Positions 1 to 5,056 of a stretch of DNA of 5,056 nt are shown one piece after another. The stretch covers positions 1 to 5,056 of the forward strand of contig JAKLIE010000180.1 of the NCBI GenBank assembly GCA_022709775.1, given 5' to 3'. This stretch comes from Pseudomonadota bacterium (GTDB lineage: Bacteria; Pseudomonadota; Gammaproteobacteria; Burkholderiales; Casimicrobiaceae). Made by a program: the position numbers and the translations under genes. How positions within the stretch are numbered: position 1 is the stretch's first letter; every line of letters begins with the position of its first letter. The notes beneath the pieces are model-generated. The model had not been told where the DNA came from. It saw only the letters and a list, made by a program, of their open reading frames with translations, and searched no databases.

Positions 1-991
1 TCTTCGCGGCCGCCACGGCTGCAGCGGCCGGCGGCGCCTTGCGCTCGTCCATCGCCCTGGGCGGCGCGGCGGCCGCGACGCGCGCCGAAGCCTCCCGCTT
101 CCGCGCCTCCGCCGCTTCGCGCTGCGCGGCGTCGAGCTCGGCCTTGAGCTTCGCTTCGCGCTCGGCGGCGATGCGTGCGGCGGCCTCCTCTTCGGCCTTG
201 CGCTTCGCGCCTTCGTCCGCCGCCCGCTGCTCGGCCGCCTTCCTCGCCTCCGCGGCGCGCGCGGCCTCCACGGCCTTCGCCTCGCGGTCCTGCACGTACC
301 ACCACCCCGCGGCGGCCGCGATCATGATCGCCGCGACGATGCCGACGATCGCCGCGACCGGGCGCGAGCGCGCCGGCCCGCCCGTCGCGGCGACGGCAGG
401 CGGCGACGCCCGTGCGCCCGCGTGCGGCGCGTCGATGCCCGCGTCTTCCCCGATCGAGAACACGCGCACCGGCTGCGTGATGTTCTTGAACGTGCGCTCG
501 CCCATCGGGTGGAAATCGAGCGAGAGCTTGTTGCGGATCTGGTCGTAGACGCTTCCGGACACGCAGACGCCGCCGGGCTCGGCCGCCGTCTGGATGCGCG
601 CGGCGACGTTGACGCCGTCGCCGAGCAGGTCGGTGCCCTGCACGATCACGTCGCCGAGGTTGACGCCGATGCGGAACTGCATGCGCTCGTCGGGCGCGAG
701 GTGGTCGTTGCGCGTGCGCAGCGCCGACTGGATCTCGGTGGCGCAGCGCACCGCATCGACCGCGCTGGGGAACTCGGCGAGCACGGCGTCGCCCGCGGTG
801 TTGAAGATGCGGCCGCGATGCTGCGCTAGCATCGCGTCGAAGATCTCGCGGTGGCCGCGGAAGACGCGCAGCGTGCGCTCCTCGTTCGCCTCCATCATCC
901 GGCTGTAGCCGACGATGTCGGCCATCAGGATCGTCGCGAGCCGGCGCTCGAACGGCTCGCCGCCCATTCCCGAAGGTGCTCCGCCAGACAT
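1..991 (-). CDS. Class III adenylate/guanylate cyclase, membrane-anchored (3' end outside window)
   Basis: Likely makes cAMP (possibly cGMP) from the nucleoside triphosphate at the inner membrane. I translated 330 codons from ATG 989-991; no stop is reached before the edge. Catalytic domain is about residues 15-180: metal-binding Asp25 (ADIVGYS) and Asp68 (TAGDAV), 43 residues apart as expected; DLLGDGVNVAAR supplies Asp121 (adenine recognition), Asn128 and Arg132 (transition state); Lys169 (FKNITQPVRV) fits the phosphate-binding Lys. Asn64 stands where adenylate cyclases usually carry the base-recognising Lys. A membrane helix at about 211-232 ends in GWWYV, followed from about 234 to 308 by an Ala/Glu/Lys/Arg-rich, TolA-like segment, probably a helix or coiled coil, then an Ala/Pro-rich stretch. 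The catalytic domain lies N-terminal, hence cytoplasmic, and the tail probably periplasmic. The missing C-terminus may hold a further domain. Family assignment is firm; nucleotide specificity is inferred. Confidence 0.93.
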   Translation of the reverse strand, partial: MSGGAPSGMGGEPFERRLATILMADIVGYSRMMEANEERTLRVFRGHREIFDAMLAQHRGRIFNTAGDAVLAEFPSAVDAVRCATEIQSALRTRNDHLAPDERMQFRIGVNLGDVIVQGTDLLGDGVNVAARIQTAAEPGGVCVSGSVYDQIRNKLSLDFHPMGERTFKNITQPVRVFSIGEDAGIDAPHAGARASPPAVAATGGPARSRPVAAIVGIVAAIMIAAAAGWWYVQDREAKAVEAARAAEARKAAEQRAADEGAKRKAEEEAAARIAAEREAKLKAELDAAQREAAEARKREASARVAAAAPPRAMDERKAPPAAAAVAAAK

Positions 992-1178
992 CGATCCTCC
1001 CTTGACCGTTGCGCCCGGCCCCCCGGGGGCGGGCGAGACGGCGATGTTGCCACGGCAGGAAGGCGCCGACGATCCCCGGCCGTCGGCCGCGCCGCCGGCG
1101 CGGTGTCCGGCGGTTGTGCCGCTGCCGCGGAGGCCGGTACGATGGCTGCCCGTTTCGACCCGATCGCGCCGACCGCCG
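992..1178. promoter_or_regulatory. Divergent intergenic region
   Basis: This 187-base gap separates the two divergently read genes (cyclase leftward, lipoprotein hydrolase rightward), so both promoters should lie here. I could not pick out convincing -35/-10 pairs: a TTGACC at 1002-1007 on the plus strand has no -10 partner at suitable spacing. A perfect 10-base palindrome of five C then five G lies at 1020-1029; in sequence this GC-rich it may be chance. The function is inferred from gene orientation only. Confidence 0.4.
996..1001 (-). promoter_or_regulatory. Shine-Dalgarno site of the cyclase gene
   Basis: On the minus strand GGGAGG sits 4 bases before the ATG at 989-991. It is the best ribosome-binding site in the left half of the window and supports this start over the internal in-frame ATG eight codons later (residue 9). 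Confidence 0.75.
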
Positions 1179-1985
1179 ATGGCATTGCGAGCGCTCCGTG
1201 CCCTTGCCGTCGCCGGCGTCGCGGCGCTCGCGATGCTGACCGGCTGCCGTCCGCTCCAGAACGCGCTCCTGTTCCACGCGCAGCCGCCGGCAGCTTCCGT
1301 CCCGGCGCCGCCGGCCGGCTGGCGCGCCGAGCCGGTCGCGCTCGAGCGTCCCGGCGGCGTGACGGTTCGCGGATGGCTCGTCGTGCCGCCGGACACGCCC
1401 GCACGCGCCGTCGCCTACTTCGGCGGCAATGCCGAGGAAGTGTCGTGGCTCGTCGCGCACGCCGATCGCTTCGGCGGCCGCGCCGTGGCGCTGATGAACT
1501 ACCGCGGTTTCGGCGAGAGCGGCGGCAAGCCAGCCGAGGAGGCGCTCGCCGGCGACGCGACGGCGCTCTTCGACGCGTTGTCCGCGCGTCCGGACGTTCG
1601 AGGCGGCATCGCCTCGATGGGTCGCAGCCTCGGCACCGGCGTCGCGGTGCGGCTCGCGGCGCAGCGACCGGTCGATCGCGTCGTGCTCGTCTCGCCTTAC
1701 GACAGCATCGAGGCGGTCGGCGCGCACTACTTCCCGTCCGCGCTCGTGCGCGCGGTGATCGCAGACCGCTACGACGCGAAGTCGCACGCTCCCGCGCTGC
1801 GCACCCCGATGCTCGCGGTCGTCGCGGGCGGCGACGAGGTCATCCCGGTCGAACGCTCGAGCAGCCTCCACGCCGCCTGGGGCGGGCCGAAGCGGTGGCT
1901 CGAGCTGCCTCGCGCCAGTCACAACGACATGCAGGAGCACGCCGCGTACTGGCGCGAGATCGGCGCGTTCCTGGCCGAGCCATGA
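1179..1985 (+). CDS. Alpha/beta hydrolase lipoprotein (COG1073/YfhR-like)
   Basis: A 268-residue serine hydrolase, probably an esterase or acyl hydrolase of unknown substrate, anchored to a membrane as a lipoprotein. The N-terminus MALRALR is followed by a hydrophobic core and a lipobox LTGC with Cys23 as the lipidated residue, so the mature enzyme should lie in the periplasm facing inner or outer membrane. The fold signatures are in order: FGGNAE (81-86) as oxyanion-hole loop, NYRGFGESGG, nucleophile elbow GRSLG with Ser150, VAGGDEVIP with Asp219, and SHND with His248. The Ser-Asp-His triad is complete and no truncation is seen. ATG 1179 was chosen because only this start gives a proper lipoprotein signal peptide, although no clear Shine-Dalgarno precedes it. 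The frame stays open upstream to 915, but that part is Arg/Pro-rich, overlaps the cyclase gene and looks non-coding. Length and motifs fit YfhR/Bem46-type proteins. Confidence 0.9.
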   Translation: MALRALRALAVAGVAALAMLTGCRPLQNALLFHAQPPAASVPAPPAGWRAEPVALERPGGVTVRGWLVVPPDTPARAVAYFGGNAEEVSWLVAHADRFGGRAVALMNYRGFGESGGKPAEEALAGDATALFDALSARPDVRGGIASMGRSLGTGVAVRLAAQRPVDRVVLVSPYDSIEAVGAHYFPSALVRAVIADRYDAKSHAPALRTPMLAVVAGGDEVIPVERSSSLHAAWGGPKRWLELPRASHNDMQEHAAYWREIGAFLAEP

Positions 1986-1998
1986 GCGCCGCGACACG

Positions 1999-2027
1999 CG
2001 AATCTTCCGCGTGCCCATGGGGATTCG
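1999..2027 (+). repeat. Imperfect inverted repeat after the hydrolase gene
   Basis: CGAATC (1999-2004) pairs with GATTCG (2022-2027). In RNA the stem extends inward by two G-U pairs and one C-G pair, leaving an 11-base loop. It begins 14 bases after the hydrolase stop, where a terminator would be expected, but no U-tract follows, so it is not a standard intrinsic terminator. It may be a 3'-end stabilising hairpin or chance. Confidence 0.3.
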
Positions 2028-2093
2028 TCCGCAGCGCCGGTCCTGCGCGGGTGCGAAGCTTCATCCCATCGCCGGCTGCTTGCGCGATCGACG

Positions 2094-2363
2094 ATGCCGA
2101 CGATGACGCTACGCTCCGACCTTACGCCGCCCGACAGCCGCCCGCATCGCCTCGCGCGCGTTGCCGGGCAGCTCGCGAAAGCCGCCCTCGTCGCGGCCGC
2201 GGCGGCGGGGCTCGCGCTGTTCGTCGCCGCACCCTTGATCGTCGGCATGAGCTGGCCGCCGGGGGCGACGGAGCTCGTTCCCGCTCCGAGCGTGTCGATG
2301 GCGCAGCCGCTGGCCGGCATGCGCGCGCCGGACACGGATGCGGCGAATGGAGCCAGGCGCTAG
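2094..2363 (+). CDS. Small putative single-pass membrane protein, unknown family
   Basis: This 89-residue reading frame is not recognised as any family. It has a polar, Arg-containing N-terminus (about 1-28), one Ala/Leu/Val-rich hydrophobic stretch (about 29-51) that could span the inner membrane, and a Pro/Ala-rich tail with no cysteine. An alternative start at 2103 (MTLRSDL) would remove three residues; neither start has a clear Shine-Dalgarno. Support for coding comes from high third-position GC throughout, a plausible membrane topology, and an end exactly at the stop of the convergent gene, with the two stops sharing a CTAG at 2360-2363. It begins 108 bases after the hydrolase on the same strand. 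Against it are its small size and the ease with which GC-rich DNA yields open frames; Ala-rich hydrophobic stretches also arise in shadow frames. Confidence 0.5.
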   Translation: MPTMTLRSDLTPPDSRPHRLARVAGQLAKAALVAAAAAGLALFVAAPLIVGMSWPPGATELVPAPSVSMAQPLAGMRAPDTDAANGARR

Positions 2364-2737
2364 GCGCTCCGCGCCGCCAGCATGCGCTTCAGCTCGCCGC
2401 TCGCGACGAGTGCTTTGAGGTCGTCGGCGCCGCCGACGAGCGTGCCGTTCACGAACACCATCGGGAACGTGGGCCAGCCGGTCCACATCTTGAGGGCATT
2501 GCGCCGCCGCCACGAGCTAGCGTAGCTGCCGTACCGGAGGTATCTGTACGGCACGCCCGCCTTGTCGAGCGCCCTCCGCGCGAGCCTCGGGAACGGATTC
2601 TGCCCCATGCCCACGACGACGACGGCGTTGTCCGCGATCGCCTGCTGCACCTCGCGGACGATGCTCTCGTGGTGGTGCGCGACGCGCTCGCGGATCGCGG
2701 GGTGGATGCGGGACTCGTCGAGGATGCTGCGCGGCAT
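2360..2737 (-). CDS. Cysteine-less glutaredoxin-fold protein
   Basis: A 125-residue protein related to monothiol (Grx4/GrxD-type) glutaredoxins but with no cysteine at all. An N-terminal helical part (about 1-35, including HPAIRERVAHHHESIV) precedes strand VVVVGMG (39-45). The active-site loop reads NPFP (47-50) where glutaredoxins have CPYC or CGFS, so both catalytic positions are lost. The cis-Pro segment GWPTFPMVFVNG (87-98) and the glutathione-binding-type GGADD (102-106) remain, with Ala104 where GGC is usual. Classical thiol-disulfide exchange and Cys-ligated Fe-S binding are therefore excluded; a binding or chaperone-like role is possible but unproven. The intact fold motifs argue against a decaying pseudogene, and I believe, from memory, that similar NPFP proteins annotated glutaredoxin occur in other proteobacteria. 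It lies 65 bases downstream of the DoxX gene on the same strand and may be its operon partner. ATG 2735-2737 is the only plausible start; no strong Shine-Dalgarno is visible. Confidence 0.85.
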   Translation of the reverse strand: MPRSILDESRIHPAIRERVAHHHESIVREVQQAIADNAVVVVGMGQNPFPRLARRALDKAGVPYRYLRYGSYASSWRRRNALKMWTGWPTFPMVFVNGTLVGGADDLKALVASGELKRMLAARSA

Positions 2738-2802
2738 GGGCGGACTCGCGGAGTGAGGGGCCCCTAGGCTACTCCTGCCGCCCCGCGGGCGTTCGCCAGG
2801 CG

Positions 2803-3285
2803 TCAACGGATGCCGAGCGCGCGATCGAGCGACAGCGTCCCCGCGCCGCGCGCGGCGATCAGCAGCAGCAGACCCGCCCACGACAGGTGCGTAGGCCACG
2901 CGTCGGGGTAGACGAAGACCTGGATCACGGCGGTCATGCCGAGGAGCGCGAGCGCGGAGCCGCGCGTGAACAGCCCGACGACGAGCAACGCCGGGAACAG
3001 GTGCTCGGACCACGCCGCGAGATGCGCGGCGACCTCGGGCGGGACGACCGGCAGCCTGTACTCGGAACGGAACAGCTCGATCGCCGAGGGCGTGACGTCG
3101 ATCCAGCCCTCGACCTTCGTGCGGCCCGACTGCAGGAAGATCGCGGCGATCGAGATCCGCGCGACGAGCGCGAGCGCCCCGTCGCCCATCCGTGCGCCGA
3201 TGCGGTCGGCGAGGCGGTTCCATGCGTCGCGCAAGCGGTGCGGTGTCGAGAGGGTAAGCGTGGCGATCGTCGGGGCGGGATTCAT
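2803..3285 (-). CDS. DoxX-family inner-membrane protein of the bufferin operon
   Basis: A 160-residue integral membrane protein of the DoxX family, the size typical for that family. Four hydrophobic helices are visible at about 36-53, 92-107, 109-126 and 131-148. The family-type segment SGRTKVEGW (53-61) follows the first helix, and a periplasmic or cytoplasmic loop at about 62-90 carries [17 protein letters not shown]. DoxX proteins commonly accompany DUF2282/DUF692/DUF2063 genes (GigD in Legionella, HvfX in Haemophilus). Their exact role is not settled; a link to redox or quinone chemistry or to handling of the metallophore has been considered. The start lies 15 bases after the stop of bufC and has a good Shine-Dalgarno, so translation from one polycistronic mRNA is likely. 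No frameshift or missing region is seen. Confidence 0.9.
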   Translation of the reverse strand: MNPAPTIATLTLSTPHRLRDAWNRLADRIGARMGDGALALVARISIAAIFLQSGRTKVEGWIDVTPSAIELFRSEYRLPVVPPEVAAHLAAWSEHLFPALLVVGLFTRGSALALLGMTAVIQVFVYPDAWPTHLSWAGLLLLIAARGAGTLSLDRALGIR

Positions 3286-3291
3286 CGGGGG

Positions 3292-3296
3292 TCCTC
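3292..3296 (-). promoter_or_regulatory. Shine-Dalgarno site of the DoxX gene
   Basis: GAGGA on the minus strand lies 6 bases before the ATG at 3283-3285, inside the 15-base gap after bufC. It supports the chosen start. Confidence 0.7.
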
Positions 3297-3300
3297 GTCT

Positions 3301-4119
3301 TCAGGGGAACGTCGTCGGCGCGACGGGCGCGGAGCCGTGTGCGACCGACAGGCGCGCAAACGCGCCCGCGTCGAGCAGATCGGCCATCAGCCGCGCGAGA
3401 TCGGTGCTGCCGTCGGCGTCGAGCGCGCCGCCCGCCGCTTCTGCGAGCGGGCGCCCTGCCGCGCAGGCGTCGAGGAACGCGCAGTGCGCCGGGCCGATCC
3501 CGATCCACCGCACGGCGTCGATCGGCCGGGTGACCAGCACGCCTTCCCCGCGCCACGCGACGTCGGCCAGGTCGTTCCCGCCGTCCGGATCGCGGCTGCG
3601 TGTCCAGAGCGCGTGGATCGGATGCTCGTCCGACCGCACCCAGCGCGACGCCGCGTGGGGCACCAGCAGGGCATCGGCCAGTCGCTCCGGCGCGAGTGCC
3701 GTCATCGACGCGGGATCGACGACCGGATCGTCGCGCGCGGCATGCGCCTCGGTCCACGCCCGGTCGAGGCGCGCGACGAGCGGCAGGTACGGCATCGCGG
3801 AGGCGGGTCCGAAGCCGGCGAGGAAGCGGTCGAAGCCTTCGCCGTAGTCGGCGAGCGTCGGATGCGACGGAGGATGCGAGCGCACGAACACCGCGGCCGC
3901 GGCGCGAAGCCATTCGTCGCCGACGAGCCGCGCCGCCGCGGGATGGTTCGCGACGATCGCGTCGACAAGGCCGCCGAGCACCGTGTTGCGGTAGACCGCA
4001 AACGCCGGCTGGCGAACGAGCGCCGAAAGGTCCGGCGGAGCGGCGCCCGGGGCGCTCGACGGCTCGTCCGCGAGCAGCGCGCATGCGAACGCGTCCTGGA
4101 AGCGGCCGAGCGCGCTCAT
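3301..4119 (-). CDS. bufC: BufC-like DUF2063 protein, partner of the DUF692 oxidase
   Basis: A 272-residue cytoplasmic protein of the BufC/HvfC/GigC group (DUF2063, sometimes labelled putative DNA-binding). In bufferin and methanobactin-type systems such proteins act with the DUF692 oxidase, probably as a recognition or scaffolding partner that presents the precursor peptide. The N-terminal DUF2063 domain is about residues 6-101, with characteristic segments FAVYRNTVLGGLVDAI (40-55), NHPAAARLVGDEWLR (58-72), FVRSHPPSHPTLADYG (78-93) and FDRFL (96-100). A C-terminal domain (about 110-260) includes YLPLVARLDRAW and WRGEGVLVTRPIDAVRW (189-205), the usual arrangement for full-length members. The start overlaps the bufB stop by four bases (ATGA, 4116-4119), showing translational coupling; a GAGG at 4127-4130 inside bufB gives 7-base spacing and supports this ATG. 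No DNA-binding motif is evident, so I prefer the RiPP-partner reading. Confidence 0.88.
   Translation of the reverse strand: MSALGRFQDAFACALLADEPSSAPGAAPPDLSALVRQPAFAVYRNTVLGGLVDAIVANHPAAARLVGDEWLRAAAAVFVRSHPPSHPTLADYGEGFDRFLAGFGPASAMPYLPLVARLDRAWTEAHAARDDPVVDPASMTALAPERLADALLVPHAASRWVRSDEHPIHALWTRSRDPDGGNDLADVAWRGEGVLVTRPIDAVRWIGIGPAHCAFLDACAAGRPLAEAAGGALDADGSTDLARLMADLLDAGAFARLSVAHGSAPVAPTTFP
4116..4119 (-). other. ATGA start/stop overlap of bufB and bufC
   Basis: The minus-strand ATGA contains the start ATG of bufC (4117-4119) and the stop TGA of bufB (4116-4118). This implies translational coupling and roughly balanced production of the oxidase and its partner. Confidence 0.9.
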
Positions 4120-4967
4120 GCGATCGCCTCGGCGGCGCGCTCGCCGACGGCGGACAGGAGCGCTGCCGCACGAGCGCGCTCCGCATCGAGCTCGGCATGG
4201 GTCGGAAGGTTGCCGTCGCGCTCGACCAGCGAGGGCCGCGGTCCGATGCGCGCGACGAGTCGCGCGAACAGCGCCCAGACCGCGGGCGCGACGGGTGAGT
4301 CGTGCGTGTCGACGAGGAGCGACTCGCCTAAGCCCGGGTCGGCCTTGTGGCCGGCGAGATGGATCTCGGCGACGGCGTCGGCCGGGAACGCGTCGACGAT
4401 CGCCGCCGCGTCGAGCCCGAGGTTGCGCGCGCTCACGTAGACGTTGTTGACGTCGACGAGGAGTCGGCAGCCGGTGCGGCGGACGAGCTCGGACAGGAAC
4501 GCGATCTCGTCGATCTCGTGATCGTCGAAGGCGAGGTATTGCGACGGGTTCTCGATCGCGATGGCGCGCTTAAGCGCATCCTGGACGATCGACACGTTGG
4601 CCGCGATGCGATCGAGCGCCTCGCGCGTTCGCGGGAACGGGAGCAGATCCGGCAGATACGCGCCGCGCCACGACGACCACGCGAGATGCTCGGAGATCAA
4701 CGCGGGCTCGACGCGGCGCGCGAGCGCGACGAGGCGCGCCAGACGTGTCTCGTCGGGCCGTTCGTCGGATGCGAGCGACAGCGACACGCCGTGGAGCGAC
4801 AGCGGATGGCGCGCGCGCACGGCGTCGAGCCACGCGAGGCGCGGGCCGCCGTCTACGCAGTAGTTCTCGGGATGCACCTCGAACCATCGCGCGTCCGCGG
4901 GCGACGCGAGCGCGTCGGCATAGTGCGCCGGCTTGAGCGAGAGCCCGGCGGAAAGCGCGATGGCCAT
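4116..4967 (-). CDS. bufB: BufB-like DUF692 multinuclear non-heme iron oxidase
   Basis: A 283-residue TIM-barrel enzyme of the DUF692/MNIO family (relatives MbnB, BufB, HvfB, GigB), full length. In characterised bufferin systems this enzyme oxidises cysteines of the precursor to thiooxazoles. All metal-site type motifs are present in order: GLSLKP near the N-terminus, FEVHPENY (29-36; Glu34), LSLHGVSLSL (56-65; His59), ISEHLAWS (91-98; Glu93, His94), IENPSQY (138-144; Glu139, Asn140), VDVNNVYVSARN (171-182; Asp172, Asn174, Asn175), EIHLAGH (201-207; His203, His207), DTHDSPV (220-226; Asp220, His222) and VERDGNLP (248-255; Glu249). Which residues bind which iron is not assignable without a structure alignment, but none of the motifs looks broken. 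It starts 15 bases after the precursor stop and overlaps bufC by four bases, the standard A-B-C order. Substrate and modification are inferred from the adjacent BufA-type peptide. No strong Shine-Dalgarno is seen. Confidence 0.93.
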   Translation of the reverse strand: MAIALSAGLSLKPAHYADALASPADARWFEVHPENYCVDGGPRLAWLDAVRARHPLSLHGVSLSLASDERPDETRLARLVALARRVEPALISEHLAWSSWRGAYLPDLLPFPRTREALDRIAANVSIVQDALKRAIAIENPSQYLAFDDHEIDEIAFLSELVRRTGCRLLVDVNNVYVSARNLGLDAAAIVDAFPADAVAEIHLAGHKADPGLGESLLVDTHDSPVAPAVWALFARLVARIGPRPSLVERDGNLPTHAELDAERARAAALLSAVGERAAEAIA

Positions 4968-4982
4968 CGGAGGTGCCCGGTC

Positions 4983-5056
4983 CTACGCCTTGACCGGCAT
5001 CAGCGAGCCCATGCCCCTGGGCGTCGTGATGGTCGAGCACGTGCCCTTGGGCACGA
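4983..5056 (-). CDS. bufA: C-terminus of bufferin precursor peptide (BufA/DUF2282), 5' part outside window
   Basis: Only the last 23 codons and a TAG stop (4983-4985) fall in the window; the gene enters from the right edge. The readable tail begins VPKGTC and ends GMGSLMPVKA. The (V)PxGTC segment followed by a short TP-G-GSL-P tail resembles the C-termini of DUF2282 peptides (BufA, HvfA, GigA), whose last conserved cysteine sits in a GTC motif. These are small exported peptides with an N-terminal signal and about four conserved cysteines, modified by the DUF692 enzyme and acting as copper- or metal-binding peptides. The position 15 bases before bufB on the same strand is where the precursor gene is expected. 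The other frames here give no coherent protein. The assignment rests on a short tail plus context, so the number and spacing of cysteines cannot be judged. Confidence 0.72.
   Translation of the reverse strand, partial: VPKGTCSTITTPRGMGSLMPVKA

Noticed and set aside
1129..1144. GGAGG at 1129-1133 followed 8 bases later by ATG 1142, a seemingly good start signal
   Set aside because: That ATG is in the wrong frame for the hydrolase and leads into an Arg-rich shadow frame; the start at 1179 yields an intact lipoprotein signal peptide.
851..2767. A 638-codon open frame on the plus strand spanning the hydrolase, the intergenic gap and the glutaredoxin-like gene
   Set aside because: It is extremely Arg/Ala-rich, lies out of frame with a convincing hydrolase and opposite a convincing glutaredoxin-like protein, and shows no motif; it is open only because stop codons are rare at this GC content.
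2756..2791. Palindrome AGGGGCCCCT (2756-2765) and a 5-bp GC hairpin (2779-2791) between doxX and the glutaredoxin-like gene, considered as a terminator
   Set aside because: The palindrome has no loop, the hairpin stem is short, and no T-tract follows on the minus strand; such GC palindromes are expected by chance here.
2738..4198. Minus-strand extension of the glutaredoxin-like frame upstream to 4198 (612 codons in total)
   Set aside because: The upstream part is Arg-rich and overlaps doxX and bufC, which have clear family motifs in other frames; family-like sequence begins at the Met at 2737.
2887..4440. Long plus-strand open frame opposite doxX, bufC and bufB
   Set aside because: Low-complexity Arg/Gly/Ala sequence antisense to three well-supported genes, with no recognisable domain.

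Overview
This is a very GC-rich window (estimated by eye at about 70%) with strong G/C preference at third codon positions. Every recognisable family is typical of Pseudomonadota. The class III cyclase and the DUF2282/DUF692/DUF2063/DoxX cluster fit a beta- or alphaproteobacterium best, but the sequence alone does not settle genus or class. I see no insertion sequence, tRNA, rRNA, CRISPR array or sign of recent transfer.

Layout, left to right. (1) Positions 1-991, minus strand: a class III nucleotide cyclase, cut by the left edge. It has a cytoplasmic catalytic domain, one membrane helix and an Ala/Glu/Lys/Arg-rich helical tail. (2) Positions 992-1178: the divergent intergenic region. (3) Positions 1179-1985, plus strand: an alpha/beta hydrolase with a lipoprotein signal and a complete Ser-Asp-His triad. 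(4) Positions 2094-2363, plus strand: a small putative single-pass membrane protein of unknown function. Its stop codon shares a palindromic CTAG with the stop of the convergent gene that follows. (5) Positions 2360-5056, minus strand: a compact cluster, in transcription order, of a bufferin precursor C-terminus (BufA/HvfA/GigA, DUF2282, cut by the right edge), BufB (DUF692 multinuclear iron oxidase), BufC (DUF2063 partner protein), a DoxX-family membrane protein and a glutaredoxin-fold protein with no cysteine.

The right half is best read as a bufferin-type RiPP metallophore operon, the family also called gig in Legionella and hvf in Haemophilus. In characterised members BufB, with BufC as partner, oxidises cysteines of the exported peptide BufA to thiooxazoles, giving a copper-buffering peptide; the DoxX protein is a frequent membrane companion. 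The last gene is the most unusual item. It keeps the glutaredoxin fold signatures (WPTFP, GGADD), but the active-site CxxC/CxxS is replaced by NPFP and the usual GGC cysteine by Ala. It therefore cannot do thiol-disulfide chemistry, and its position suggests, without proving, a link to metal or thiol stress. The left half (cyclase, lipoprotein hydrolase) shows no obvious functional tie to this operon.
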